A stretch of 36,792 nucleotides of DNA, from positions 1 through 36,792 of the forward strand of contig CAJQQZ010000070.1 of NCBI GenBank assembly GCA_905480575.1, read 5' to 3'. The DNA is from an uncultured Alphaproteobacteria bacterium (GTDB taxonomy: Bacteria; Pseudomonadota; Alphaproteobacteria; UBA7985; CAJQQZ01). The notes under the pieces were generated by a model, which searched no databases, was not told the DNA's origin, and saw nothing but the letters and a program-made list of their open reading frames with translations. Shown here in pieces: positions 7,578-16,214 of the stretch (position 1 is its first letter; each line of letters starts with the position of its first letter). The position numbers and the translations under genes are program-made.

Positions 7578-7820
7578 ATGAGTGATGTGATAGATGACAA
7601 CCCATTGAAGCGTAAAAGAAGGCGACCACGGGAGCGGTTTGTGCCTGATACTTCTGTGGCTTCTCCTTGTCTGAAAATCTGTCAGATCAAGAAAGGCGAT
7701 GACATTTGTTCTGGCTGTGCCAGGTCGATGGATGAAATTCGCGATTGGATCATCCTGTCTCGCGAAGAGAAGTTACAAGTGTTGGCCTCTGTTGCAGAGC
7801 GCAAGGCTAAAGCCGCCTAA
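7578..7820 (+). CDS. DUF1289 family small cysteine protein
   Basis: An 80-residue protein with the DUF1289 core: SPCLKICQI, then DDICSGCARSMDEIRDW, then a short helix with REEK. The four spaced cysteines suggest a metal or Fe-S site, but the function is unknown. The N-terminus is basic (KRKRRRPRERF). It is preceded by pgk on the opposite strand and its last 14 bases overlap the end of recX, also on the opposite strand. Confidence 0.85.
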   Translation: MSDVIDDNPLKRKRRRPRERFVPDTSVASPCLKICQIKKGDDICSGCARSMDEIRDWIILSREEKLQVLASVAERKAKAA

Positions 7821-8415
7821 ACTCTTCGATAATCTCTTCCAACTCATCACGGTCGGTTGACAGTACCTTCTCCGCTATTTCGAACGAAAACCCACGCCTG
7901 GCTAGAGCCCCCAACTCCTTGTCACGTTTTGAATCGTCACCGTCATCCAGTCGGAAGGGTCCGATCCGCCGCTTTTGGGCGAAGGAGATGGCAGCCGCGA
8001 GATCGATATCCTGCTTTGACAGGGATGATTCCTCCGCTAGAGTCTCGATGGTTTCTTCGGCTATCTCTCGACTAACGCCCTTCTCAACAAGCTTAAAACG
8101 AATGGATTGAAGCGAAGAACCCTGGCGAAAAAGGCTGCGTGAAAGGTTTTCAGCAAAGCGTTGATCATTGACCCAATTCTTGTTCCGAAATTCCTCTAGA
8201 AGTTCGGGAATGGTGGCTGTCAACTCATCAACGTCGATTTTATGCAGGCGAGAAGACTTGTAGATTTTTCTTTTAAGGACATCGATCAAGCCTGATTCAG
8301 AGCATTCATAGCGCTCAATGTAGTTCATGGCGGACCGCCGAAGTGATTGAGGGGTGTAGGCTGCGACTGCTGGCCGATCCTTTTTCCTCTTCGACGCTGG
8401 ACCTTTATTGTTCAT
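7807..8415 (-). CDS. recX: Regulatory protein RecX
   Basis: A 202-residue helical protein of the RecX family, which binds RecA filaments and limits their activity. Visible family features are the three-helix repeats: YERCESGLIDVLKRKI near residues 35-50, FRNKNWVNDQRFAENLSRSL near 76-95, and IRFKLVEKGVSREIAEETIE near 100-120. The C-terminal repeat with LARRGFSFEIAEKVL follows. recA is not adjacent, unlike in many other groups; in alphaproteobacteria recX is often elsewhere. ATG 8415 is the start. Its 3' end overlaps the DUF1289 gene by 14 bases, and its 5' end is divergent from the ABC-2 permease with about 40 bases between ATGs. Confidence 0.85.
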   Translation of the reverse strand: MNNKGPASKRKKDRPAVAAYTPQSLRRSAMNYIERYECSESGLIDVLKRKIYKSSRLHKIDVDELTATIPELLEEFRNKNWVNDQRFAENLSRSLFRQGSSLQSIRFKLVEKGVSREIAEETIETLAEESSLSKQDIDLAAAISFAQKRRIGPFRLDDGDDSKRDKELGALARRGFSFEIAEKVLSTDRDELEEIIEEFRRL

Positions 8416-8455
8416 TTATCTAAGACCAAGTTTCAAGCTAATCCATCGAGTCATC

Positions 8456-9274
8456 ATGCGTCAGACAGATAACAAAAGCCAATACAAGTTGGAACCCCGT
8501 CAGATCGGTAAAGTGAACGGGCGGGGGATGTGGACGTTGTACACGAAAGAAGTCCGACGATTTTTGTCAGTCTGGCTGCAAACGGTAATGGCACCCATTA
8601 TCACGACTCTCTTGTTTCTAGCGATTTTTTACTTGGCATTGGGCGGTGCGGTTCGTGAAATCAATGGCATGCCTTTCATTCTTTTCTTGGCACCTGGATT
8701 GCTCGCAATGACGGTGGTTCAGAATGCTTTCGCCAATACCTCGTCGTCAATTATCGTCTCAAAGATACAAGGCAATATTGTCGACGTTTTGATGCCCCCA
8801 CTGAATGCACGCGAACTCACGATAGCCTACGCGGCGGGCGGGATCACGAGGGGTGTTTTTGTTGGCTTGGGTGTTTACGCAGCGCTCAAACTGTTTGTCG
8901 ACTTGCCAATTGAGCATCCACTTTGGACGATGTATTTTGTGTTCTCAGCCGCCATGATGCTTGCTCTTCTTGGGATGGTTGGCGGCATCTGGGCCCAGAA
9001 ATTTGACCACATGTCGGCCATGACCAATTTTTTGATAACGCCTTTGTCATTCCTGTCGGGGACGTTTTATTCGATCGATAGGCTGCCAGAATTTTGGCAG
9101 CAAGTGACTTTGTTCAATCCGTTTTTCCATATGATCAATGGAATTCGTTATGGTTTCATCGGTGTCGCTGATGTTTCGGTTACGATGGGCGCTTTATTCT
9201 TGGCTTGCTTTAATGTCTTTCTGCTGATAGTCGTTCACGCCATGATCAAACGCGGATACAAACTCCGACCATAA
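8456..9274 (+). CDS. ABC-2 type transporter permease (YadH-like)
   Basis: A 272-residue membrane subunit of an ABC-2 type exporter with six membrane segments and the ABC-2 signature region, FLSGTFYSIDRLPEFWQQV followed by FNPFFHMINGIRYGFIG near the C-terminus. The substrate is unknown; YadH-like permeases work with a YadG-type ATPase. No ATPase gene is adjacent, so the partner must be elsewhere. The frame is open to TTG 8408, which would overlap the recX start; ATG 8456 is the conventional choice although no clear ribosome binding site precedes it. It is followed after 97 bases by argD. Confidence 0.85.
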   Translation: MRQTDNKSQYKLEPRQIGKVNGRGMWTLYTKEVRRFLSVWLQTVMAPIITTLLFLAIFYLALGGAVREINGMPFILFLAPGLLAMTVVQNAFANTSSSIIVSKIQGNIVDVLMPPLNARELTIAYAAGGITRGVFVGLGVYAALKLFVDLPIEHPLWTMYFVFSAAMMLALLGMVGGIWAQKFDHMSAMTNFLITPLSFLSGTFYSIDRLPEFWQQVTLFNPFFHMINGIRYGFIGVADVSVTMGALFLACFNVFLLIVVHAMIKRGYKLRP

Positions 9275-9371
9275 GGTCGATGTATTCTCTCCTCACACCT
9301 GATGTGACCGGAGCCCTATCCCCTTGTTCTATTTCTTTTGACAATTTGTTTTTCTATCCAGTGGTGATGTT

Positions 9372-10553
9372 ATGACCGAAACAGCTATGATGCCGACTTA
9401 TGCAAGAATCGATCTTTCTTTTGAGAGGGGTGAAGGGGCTTACCTTTTCTCGACTGACGGGCGACGATTCTTAGACTTCGGTTCTGGCATCGCTGTTAAT
9501 GCGCTGGGTCATTCCCATCCGCATTTGGTGAAGGTTCTGCAAGAGCAAGGGGCTAAACTTTGGCACACTTCCAACCTTTTTCGGATCCCGGAAGGTGAGA
9601 AATTGGCAGGACGTCTGTGCGACGCATCTTTTGCTGATCAAGTCTTCTTTACGAACTCAGGTGCCGAGGCGCTGGAGTGTTCGATCAAAGTGGCGCGTAA
9701 GTACCAAAGCCACAACGGACACCCCGAAAAGTACCGCATCATTTGTTGTAATGGATCTTTCCATGGCCGCACGCTTGCAACGATTGCGGCTGGCGGTGGT
9801 GAAAAACTCTTGGCTGGATTTGGTCCTGCTGTTGAAGGTTTCGATCACGTTGCATTTGATAACCTGAACGAGATGAAAGCAGCCATCACACCGGAAACCG
9901 CTGCAATTATGGTTGAGCCTGTCATCGGTGAAGGTGGGATCATTCCAGCATCACACGAATACCTCAAAGGCCTGAGGGAAACTTGTGACGAGTTTGGTCT
10001 ACTACTAATCTTCGACGAGGTTCAATGTGGCCTTGGCCGGACAGGAAAATTGTTTGCGCATGAATGGGCCGATGTACAACCGGATATCGCGGCCTCCGCG
10101 AAAGGCATCGGCGGTGGCTTCCCGCTCGGCGCTTGTTTGGCAACCAAAGAAGCGGCAGCAGGGATGGTCCCTGGTACACACGGTAGCACCTATGGCGGCA
10201 ATCCGTTGGCAACGGCAGTTGGCAATGGCGTTCTAGACGTGGTAATGGCGCCTGGTTTCCTTTCGTCGGTAATTGCGATTTCTAATTACCTCAATGAAGC
10301 TTTGGAAAAGCTAACCAAAAGGCACAGCGACAAGATTGATCTTGTTCGGGGCGCCGGTTTGATGGTGGGTATCAAAGTCGCTGAAGCTTATCCTGTTGGT
10401 AACGTTATCACAGCGCTGAGAGAGAACGGTTTGATCGCCATACCAGCGGCGGAAAACACAGTTCGCCTTCTACCGCCAATGATCATTGAGCAATCGCACG
10501 TCGATGAGGCCGCGGCTATTCTGGATAAAACCTTCTCTGAATTGGAAGGCTAG
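9372..10553 (+). CDS. argD: Acetylornithine aminotransferase
   Basis: A 393-residue class III PLP-dependent aminotransferase that converts N-acetylglutamate semialdehyde to N-acetylornithine in arginine synthesis; many ArgD enzymes also serve lysine synthesis. The PLP lysine is K244 in [14 protein letters not shown], and the cofactor aspartate is D215 in [23 protein letters not shown] (residues 92-102) binds the phosphate, and NGSFHGRT is present. The length is normal. Only five bases separate its stop from argF, so the two are co-transcribed. The 97-base upstream gap contains TTGACA near 9338, but no good -10 box. Confidence 0.95.
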   Translation: MTETAMMPTYARIDLSFERGEGAYLFSTDGRRFLDFGSGIAVNALGHSHPHLVKVLQEQGAKLWHTSNLFRIPEGEKLAGRLCDASFADQVFFTNSGAEALECSIKVARKYQSHNGHPEKYRIICCNGSFHGRTLATIAAGGGEKLLAGFGPAVEGFDHVAFDNLNEMKAAITPETAAIMVEPVIGEGGIIPASHEYLKGLRETCDEFGLLLIFDEVQCGLGRTGKLFAHEWADVQPDIAASAKGIGGGFPLGACLATKEAAAGMVPGTHGSTYGGNPLATAVGNGVLDVVMAPGFLSSVIAISNYLNEALEKLTKRHSDKIDLVRGAGLMVGIKVAEAYPVGNVITALRENGLIAIPAAENTVRLLPPMIIEQSHVDEAAAILDKTFSELEG

Positions 10554-10558
10554 GGGGC

Positions 10559-11476
10559 ATGGTTAAGCATTTTCTCGATCTTGATGTCGTTTTAAAGTCT
10601 GACCTGCGGTCCATGTTGGACAAAGCCGTCGCAATGAAAGCGGATCTAAAGTCTGGTGGTTCTAACAAGAGCCTAGCAGGCAAAACCTTGGCACTTTTGT
10701 TTGAAAAACCTTCCACACGAACAAGAGTCTCGTTCGAAGTTGGTATGCGTCAAATGGGGGGTGATGTTATTGTTCTAGAGCGCGAAACCACTCAGTTTGG
10801 CCGTGGTGAGACAGTGGCGGACACGGCCCGTGTTTTATCACGTTATGTCGATGCGATTATGATCCGCACGACAGCAGAATCTAAACTGCTAGAGTTGGCA
10901 GAACATGCGACAGTACCTGTAATCAATGGCCTGACCGACCGTACGCATCCTTGCCAACTGATGGCCGATATTATGACTTTTGAAGAGCATAACGGGCCGA
11001 TCAAGGGCAAGAAAATCGCCTGGAGTGGTGATGGCAACAACATGGCCGCTTCCTGGATTCATGCTGCCGTTCAGTTTGATTTTGAGCTGGCGATCGCGGC
11101 ACCGGCAGAACTCAGTCCCGATGTTGAAATCCTGAATTGGGCACAGCAGCAGGGCGGAAAAGTCAACGTCACCTCAGACGTGGACGCGGCGGTTGACGGG
11201 GCAGACTGCGTCGTCACTGACACTTGGGTGTCAATGGGTGACCAAGAAGAGTCCGCAAACAGGCATAATCTGCTGCAACCCTATCAGGTCGATCAACGGC
11301 TGATGGGTAAGGCAAAGAAGGATGCAATCTTCATGCATTGCCTGCCCGCTTACCGGGGAAGAGAGATGACCGCGGATGTTCTGGATGGCCCTCAGTCCGT
11401 GATTTGGGATGAAGCAGAGAATCGCCTCCATGCACAAAAAGGTGTTCTTGATTGGTGTATGGGTGGAGGAAACTAA
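10559..11476 (+). CDS. argF: Ornithine carbamoyltransferase
   Basis: A 305-residue enzyme that makes citrulline from ornithine and carbamoyl phosphate in arginine synthesis; cytosolic, usually a trimer. The carbamoyl phosphate motif STRT is at residues 52-55, HPCQ at 130-133 and the ornithine-binding HCLP at 259-262. [11 protein letters not shown] is also typical. ATG 10559 directly follows argD with AGGGGG as ribosome binding site. hslO follows after three bases. This argD-argF-hslO order is common in alphaproteobacteria. Confidence 0.97.
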   Translation: MVKHFLDLDVVLKSDLRSMLDKAVAMKADLKSGGSNKSLAGKTLALLFEKPSTRTRVSFEVGMRQMGGDVIVLERETTQFGRGETVADTARVLSRYVDAIMIRTTAESKLLELAEHATVPVINGLTDRTHPCQLMADIMTFEEHNGPIKGKKIAWSGDGNNMAASWIHAAVQFDFELAIAAPAELSPDVEILNWAQQQGGKVNVTSDVDAAVDGADCVVTDTWVSMGDQEESANRHNLLQPYQVDQRLMGKAKKDAIFMHCLPAYRGREMTADVLDGPQSVIWDEAENRLHAQKGVLDWCMGGGN

Positions 11477-11479
11477 CCA

Positions 11480-12403
11480 GTGACAGAATCAACCGACAAT
11501 CTGATCCAGCCCTTCCTGGTGCATCAAACAGATGTGCGAGGGCGGCTTGTTCGCTTGGGTTCAGAGCTTGATGAAATCATGAGCCGACACGACTACCCGG
11601 AACCTGTCGCACGGTTACTTGCAGAGTTGTTGGCCCTAGCAGCTGTCATGGGCTCGGCGTTAAAGTTTGACGGGATATTAACCGTTCAAACGAAGGGCGA
11701 TGGTGCTGTGAAAATGATGGTGGCCGATGTCACTTCTGATGGCGCAATCCGGGGGTATGCCCAGTTTGATGAGGACTTGCTCGCAGGGATCTTAAAGAGC
11801 CATAGCGAGGGAGATTTTTTGTCCGTTCCCCAGTTGATGGGCGCTGGTTATCTGGCGTTCACGGTTGACCAAGGCGAACACACAGAGCGTTATCAGGGTA
11901 TTGTTGAGCTTACCGGCTCCACTTTGGCTGATTGTATTCAGCATTATTTTTCTCAGTCTGACCAGGTTGATATGGTGGTTCGTTTGGCAGCAGGCCTGAC
12001 TGACCAAGGCTGGCGCGCAGGTGCCATTACATTGCAACGGCTGCCCGAAGTGGGTGGTGTTGCCGGCGGCGATCTGGATGATTCCAAAGAGGTTTGGCGA
12101 CGTTCCGTGATCTTCTTGTCTTCGGTAAAGAACGAGGAGCTTCTCGATCCCGAATTGGATGCAAGCGGATTGTTGTTCCGGCTGTTCCACGAAGACGGTG
12201 CTGTCGTCTATGATCCGATTGAGCTGAAGTTTTCTTGCCGCTGCGACGAAAGCAGATTAGCGCATGTTCTGTTAACACTTGGCCAACAGGAATTGGACGA
12301 TTGCAAGGTTGATGGTGCCGTGTCCTCACAGTGTGAATTCTGTAGGCAACTGTTTGTTTTTGACGACGAAAAGCTTGCCTATTACCGGAGCCTGCAAGGC
12401 TAA
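11480..12403 (+). CDS. hslO: Hsp33 redox-regulated chaperone
   Basis: A 307-residue Hsp33 holdase chaperone, activated when oxidation releases zinc from its cysteine centre. The zinc site is C253-x-C255 and C285-x2-C288. The N-terminal domain includes the conserved region around LLALAAVMGSALKFDG and GAIRGYA. The start is GTG 11480 with GGAGG just upstream, in an operon with argD and argF. Its stop codon interlocks with that of yejF on the other strand (CTAA at 12400-12403), leaving no room for a separate terminator. Confidence 0.95.
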   Translation: MTESTDNLIQPFLVHQTDVRGRLVRLGSELDEIMSRHDYPEPVARLLAELLALAAVMGSALKFDGILTVQTKGDGAVKMMVADVTSDGAIRGYAQFDEDLLAGILKSHSEGDFLSVPQLMGAGYLAFTVDQGEHTERYQGIVELTGSTLADCIQHYFSQSDQVDMVVRLAAGLTDQGWRAGAITLQRLPEVGGVAGGDLDDSKEVWRRSVIFLSSVKNEELLDPELDASGLLFRLFHEDGAVVYDPIELKFSCRCDESRLAHVLLTLGQQELDDCKVDGAVSSQCEFCRQLFVFDDEKLAYYRSLQG

Positions 12404-14034
12404 TCTGCGATCACTTCCTTGTTTTTCACTACAAGATCAAAGGCGGCGGCGATCAAACTTTGCGTGTAGGCTTCTTCCGGCGCGTCGAAAATCTGGTCGG
12501 CAGAGCCTTGTTCGACGACTTTTCCTTGTCGCATAACAATGATCTCGTCGGCCAAAGCGCGAACGGTTCTCAAGTCGTGGCTGATGAAGAGGAAAGCGGT
12601 TTGGCGTCTGTTTTGCAGATCGCGCAACAAGTCCACCAACTGCGATTGTACCGAGCGGTCCAAGGCGGATGTTGGCTCATCCAACACCAGGAAGGCTGGT
12701 TCAAGAACCATAGCGCGAGCTACCGATACTCTTTGTCTTTGCCCGCCGGAAAACTCGTGAGGGAAGCGATGTCGGAATTCAGGGTCCAGATCGACTTCTT
12801 CTAAAGCTCGAACAATCCGATCTTCTCGTTCTTCTTCAGAGAGGTTTGGCTGATGGAGTTCAAGGCCTTCACCGATGATTTCGCCGACTGTCAGGCGTGG
12901 TGAAAGAGAGCCAAAGGGATCTTGAAACACCAATTGCATTTCCGCCCTATAAGGTCTCAGCTCTTTGCTGTTAAGACCGTCGATGGCCTTGCCCATGAAC
13001 ACAATCGGGCCTTGGCTTTTGACCAGTTTGAGCAGGCCAAGACCAAGCGTAGTTTTGCCAGAGCCGGATTCACCAACAACACCAACCGTCTGGCCGGCTT
13101 TTATTTGTAAACTGATGCCATCAACAGCCTTCACATAACCAATCGTCCGTCTCAGGAAAGAAGACCTAATCGGGAAATGAACCTTCAAATCCTCCGTCTC
13201 CACAATGACGGGTGCGTTGGGATCTGGCTTGTTGGGTTCGCCGCTGGGATCGGCGTTAATCAATTCAATTGTGTAGGGGTGCTTAGGGTTTTCAAAGATC
13301 TGTTGGTTGGTGCCTTCTTCAACAACTTCGCCGTCTTTCATGACGATCACCCGGTCGGCAATGTGGCGGACGACTCCCAAATCATGAGAGATGAAGATCA
13401 TTCCCATATTGAGGCGTTTCTGAAGGTCTTGAATGAGTTCAAGGATCTGCGCCTGAATGGTCACGTCCAACGCCGTGGTCGGTTCGTCAGCTATTAAAAG
13501 CTCTGGTTCATTAGCGAGTGCCATAGCGATCATCACGCGCTGTCTTTGTCCGCCTGAAAGCTCATGGGGAAAGGAATTGAGTTTTTGCTCGGGGTCTCGA
13601 ATGCCGACAAGATTCATCAGCTCGAGCGTACGCCGGTTTGCGGCGGCTTGCGTCAGGCCCTTGTGAACGATCAGGACTTCATTGATTTGCTTTGAAACCC
13701 GATGGAGTGGGTTGAGCGATGACTGCGGCTCTTGGAAAATCATGCCGATTTCGTTGCCGCGAATTTCTCTGAGACGGCGATCAATGGCTCCGATTAGCTC
13801 TTCGCCCTTGAAGGAGATTGACGACTTTGGACCGTGGCTGGCCGTTGGGTAGGGTAACAGTTGCATGAGTGACAAGGCAGAAACAGATTTTCCGGATCCA
13901 GACTCACCGACGATTGCCAAGGTTTCGCCGCGACTGAGATCAAATGAAATGCCTTTAACGGCATTGGTGACACGGCTGCCAACGGTGAAATCGATAGAAA
14001 GGTCAGTGACGGTTAGGAAAGGTTTTCCGGTCAT
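12400..14034 (-). CDS. yejF: Dual-domain ABC transporter ATPase YejF-like
   Basis: A 544-residue protein with two ABC ATPase domains, energising oligopeptide/microcin C-type import. The first domain has Walker A GESGSGKS near residues 40-47, signature LSGGQRQR and Walker B LLIADEPTTALD. The second has GESGSGKT near 318-325, signature FSGGQRQR and LVLDEPTSALD. Linkers contain the oligopeptide-ATPase C-terminal extension. It is the last gene of the yejA-B-E-F run; its ATG overlaps the yejE stop by one base (TAATG). In Escherichia coli this system imports microcin C and peptides; here the substrate is inferred only by homology. Confidence 0.92.
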   Translation of the reverse strand: MTGKPFLTVTDLSIDFTVGSRVTNAVKGISFDLSRGETLAIVGESGSGKSVSALSLMQLLPYPTASHGPKSSISFKGEELIGAIDRRLREIRGNEIGMIFQEPQSSLNPLHRVSKQINEVLIVHKGLTQAAANRRTLELMNLVGIRDPEQKLNSFPHELSGGQRQRVMIAMALANEPELLIADEPTTALDVTIQAQILELIQDLQKRLNMGMIFISHDLGVVRHIADRVIVMKDGEVVEEGTNQQIFENPKHPYTIELINADPSGEPNKPDPNAPVIVETEDLKVHFPIRSSFLRRTIGYVKAVDGISLQIKAGQTVGVVGESGSGKTTLGLGLLKLVKSQGPIVFMGKAIDGLNSKELRPYRAEMQLVFQDPFGSLSPRLTVGEIIGEGLELHQPNLSEEEREDRIVRALEEVDLDPEFRHRFPHEFSGGQRQRVSVARAMVLEPAFLVLDEPTSALDRSVQSQLVDLLRDLQNRRQTAFLFISHDLRTVRALADEIIVMRQGKVVEQGSADQIFDAPEEAYTQSLIAAAFDLVVKNKEVIAD

Positions 14035-15107
14035 TATTCCACCGCCGCCTTTCTGGGGTCAAAGGCATCTCTCACGCCTTCGCCAATGAATACAAGAAGC
14101 GAAAGCAGGAGGCCGATGATAACAAATCCCGATAAACCGAGCCAAAGAGCATGTCGGTTGTTGTTACCCTGCTGCAGCAATTCGCCAAGCGAGGGTGCAC
14201 TGGGGGGGAGACCAAAGCCAAGGAAATCAAGAGCGGTTAAAGCCGTCACAGAACTCGCCATGATAAAAGGTAGGAATGTAATTGCTGCCACTAGAGCATT
14301 GGGTAAGACGTGACGGCGGATGATGGCCAGGTTTGATAGACCCAAGGCCTTTGCCGCCTTCACATAGTCCATGTTGCGAACACGCAAACATTCGGCTCTC
14401 ACGACCGAGACCAAGGCGACCCACGAGAAAAAGAACAGAAGCAGAAGCAGGGTCCAGAAACCAGGAACGATCACGCTTGACAGAATGATCAAGAGATAGA
14501 TCTGGGGCATAGATGTCCAGATCTCGATCACGCGTTGGGCGATCATATCCAGAAGGCCACCAAAGTAACCCTGCATAGCGCCGGAGACGATGCCAACGAC
14601 CGAGGAAAGGACCGTTAAAATCAGGGCAAAGAGCACGGATATTCTAAATCCATACAAGATACGCGCCAGTACGTCTCTCGCTTGATCGTCGGTGCCAAGC
14701 CAATGATGGCGGCTGGGGGCGGCCGGTGCTTCACCTTCCATGTCATTGGAAATGGTTGTGTAGTTGTATCGAATGGGCGGCCATATAAACCAGCCATTGC
14801 GTTCCTCGATCAATTCTTGAACGTAGGGGTCTTTGTAGTCGGCTTCTGTTGGAAAATCCCCGCCAAAGCTCTCTTCCGAATAGGACTTCATAATTGGGAA
14901 GAAAAAACCATCATCTGATTTGATCAGGAGTGGTCGTTCATTTGCCACAAGCTCTGAAAAGAGCGAAAGCACAAAGAGGATCAGGAAAACCCACAAGGAG
15001 TAGAAAGCACGACGGTTTTGTCTGAACTTCATCCAGCGTCTTTGCGTCGGTGGTGAAACCGTGAGGCCGAAGAGCTTTGGTTTGATTTGTTTATCTGTCG
15101 ACATCAT
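14034..15107 (-). CDS. yejE: ABC transporter permease YejE-like
   Basis: A permease of about 357 residues from the dipeptide/oligopeptide (DppC) class with an N-terminal membrane anchor near residue 35-55, a long periplasmic loop and five C-terminal helices. The loop has HHWLGTDDQARDVLARILYG, the DppC-type motif, and the EAA-like cytoplasmic motif is KAAKALGLSNLAIIRRHVLPN. The frame extends to TTG 15110, but ATG 15107 or 15104 follows a good GAGGGAG. Its start overlaps the yejB stop (TGATG). It would pair with YejB to form the channel. Confidence 0.92.
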   Translation of the reverse strand: MMSTDKQIKPKLFGLTVSPPTQRRWMKFRQNRRAFYSLWVFLILFVLSLFSELVANERPLLIKSDDGFFFPIMKSYSEESFGGDFPTEADYKDPYVQELIEERNGWFIWPPIRYNYTTISNDMEGEAPAAPSRHHWLGTDDQARDVLARILYGFRISVLFALILTVLSSVVGIVSGAMQGYFGGLLDMIAQRVIEIWTSMPQIYLLIILSSVIVPGFWTLLLLLFFFSWVALVSVVRAECLRVRNMDYVKAAKALGLSNLAIIRRHVLPNALVAAITFLPFIMASSVTALTALDFLGFGLPPSAPSLGELLQQGNNNRHALWLGLSGFVIIGLLLSLLVFIGEGVRDAFDPRKAAVE

Positions 15108-16192
15108 CAAGACTCCCTCGTCTCGAAATCGATCCGGGGGTCGACCAACATGTAAGTGAGATCGCTAATCAATGTCGTCACTAGGTGGATGAGTGAGTAG
15201 ATGTAAAGGATGCCAAACATGAGTGTGTAGTCTCGTTTGAGCGCGGATTCAAACGCCAGCAGCCCCATGCCATCAAGGCTGTAAATGGTTTCGATGAAAA
15301 GAGACCCGGTGATGAAGATGGTACCAAATGCAACTGGGAAACTCGCGATTACAACTAACATAGCGTTCCTGAACACGTGGCCATACAAGACCCGCCGTTC
15401 GCTCAATCCTTTGGCCCTGGCAGTGAGGACGTATTGGAGACGAATTTGATCGAGAAATGAGTTCTTAGTCAGGAATGTCAGCGAGGCAAAAGCGCCAACA
15501 ATCATAGCGGTCAAAGGCAAAGCCAAGTGCCAGAAATAGTCGATGATCTGCCCAAAAAATGAAAGATCATCCCAGTTAGAGGAAACCAATCCTCGCACAG
15601 GAAACCATTCAAACATACCGCCCTTGCCAAAAATGATCAAAAGGAGCACAGCGAAGGAGAATGACGGGATGGCATGTCCGACGATAATGACGCCACTGGA
15701 GACGACATCAAATTTACTGCCGTCGCGAATGGCTTTGGAAATACCGAGCGGGATACACACCAGATAGGTGATCAAAACGGTCCAAAGGCCCAATGAAATT
15801 GAGACGGGAAGCTTCTCTTTGATGATGGTCCAGACAGAGTCACTACGAAAATAGGACTCGCCAAAATCGAACCTCAAATATTTCCAGACCATCGTGAAAA
15901 AGCGTTCATGGGCTGGTTTGTCAAAACCAAACTGCTTTTCCAGCTTTTCAACAAAGCCTTCCGGCAGCCCTTGAGCACCACGGTAGCCGCCGTCGCTGCC
16001 ACTACTACCGCCCCCGACGTCACCAGTGCCACTGACGCGGTTCACGCCTTCACTGCCGACACCGGTAACACTTGCCAGAATTTGTTCTACGGGACCGCCT
16101 GGGGTCACCTGAACGATGGCGAAGTTCAACAACATGATAAAGAATAGCGTCGGCACCATGAACAGGATGCGGCGAGCGATATAACCCAGCAT
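15107..16192 (-). CDS. yejB: ABC transporter permease YejB-like
   Basis: A 361-residue DppB-class permease: N-terminal helix (residues 9-30), then a periplasmic segment, then five helices with the motif TARAKGLSERRVLYGHVFRNA. After FAIVQVTPGGPVEQ there is a Gly/Ser-rich stretch at about residues 46-72 (VSGTGDVGGGSSGSDGGYRG), a flexible periplasmic insertion also known from YejB proteins. It lies 22 bases after yejA and is translationally coupled to yejE. Confidence 0.92.
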   Translation of the reverse strand: MLGYIARRILFMVPTLFFIMLLNFAIVQVTPGGPVEQILASVTGVGSEGVNRVSGTGDVGGGSSGSDGGYRGAQGLPEGFVEKLEKQFGFDKPAHERFFTMVWKYLRFDFGESYFRSDSVWTIIKEKLPVSISLGLWTVLITYLVCIPLGISKAIRDGSKFDVVSSGVIIVGHAIPSFSFAVLLLIIFGKGGMFEWFPVRGLVSSNWDDLSFFGQIIDYFWHLALPLTAMIVGAFASLTFLTKNSFLDQIRLQYVLTARAKGLSERRVLYGHVFRNAMLVVIASFPVAFGTIFITGSLFIETIYSLDGMGLLAFESALKRDYTLMFGILYIYSLIHLVTTLISDLTYMLVDPRIDFETRES

Positions 16193-16214
16193 AAGCTTTA
16201 CCTGTAAGTCAGAT

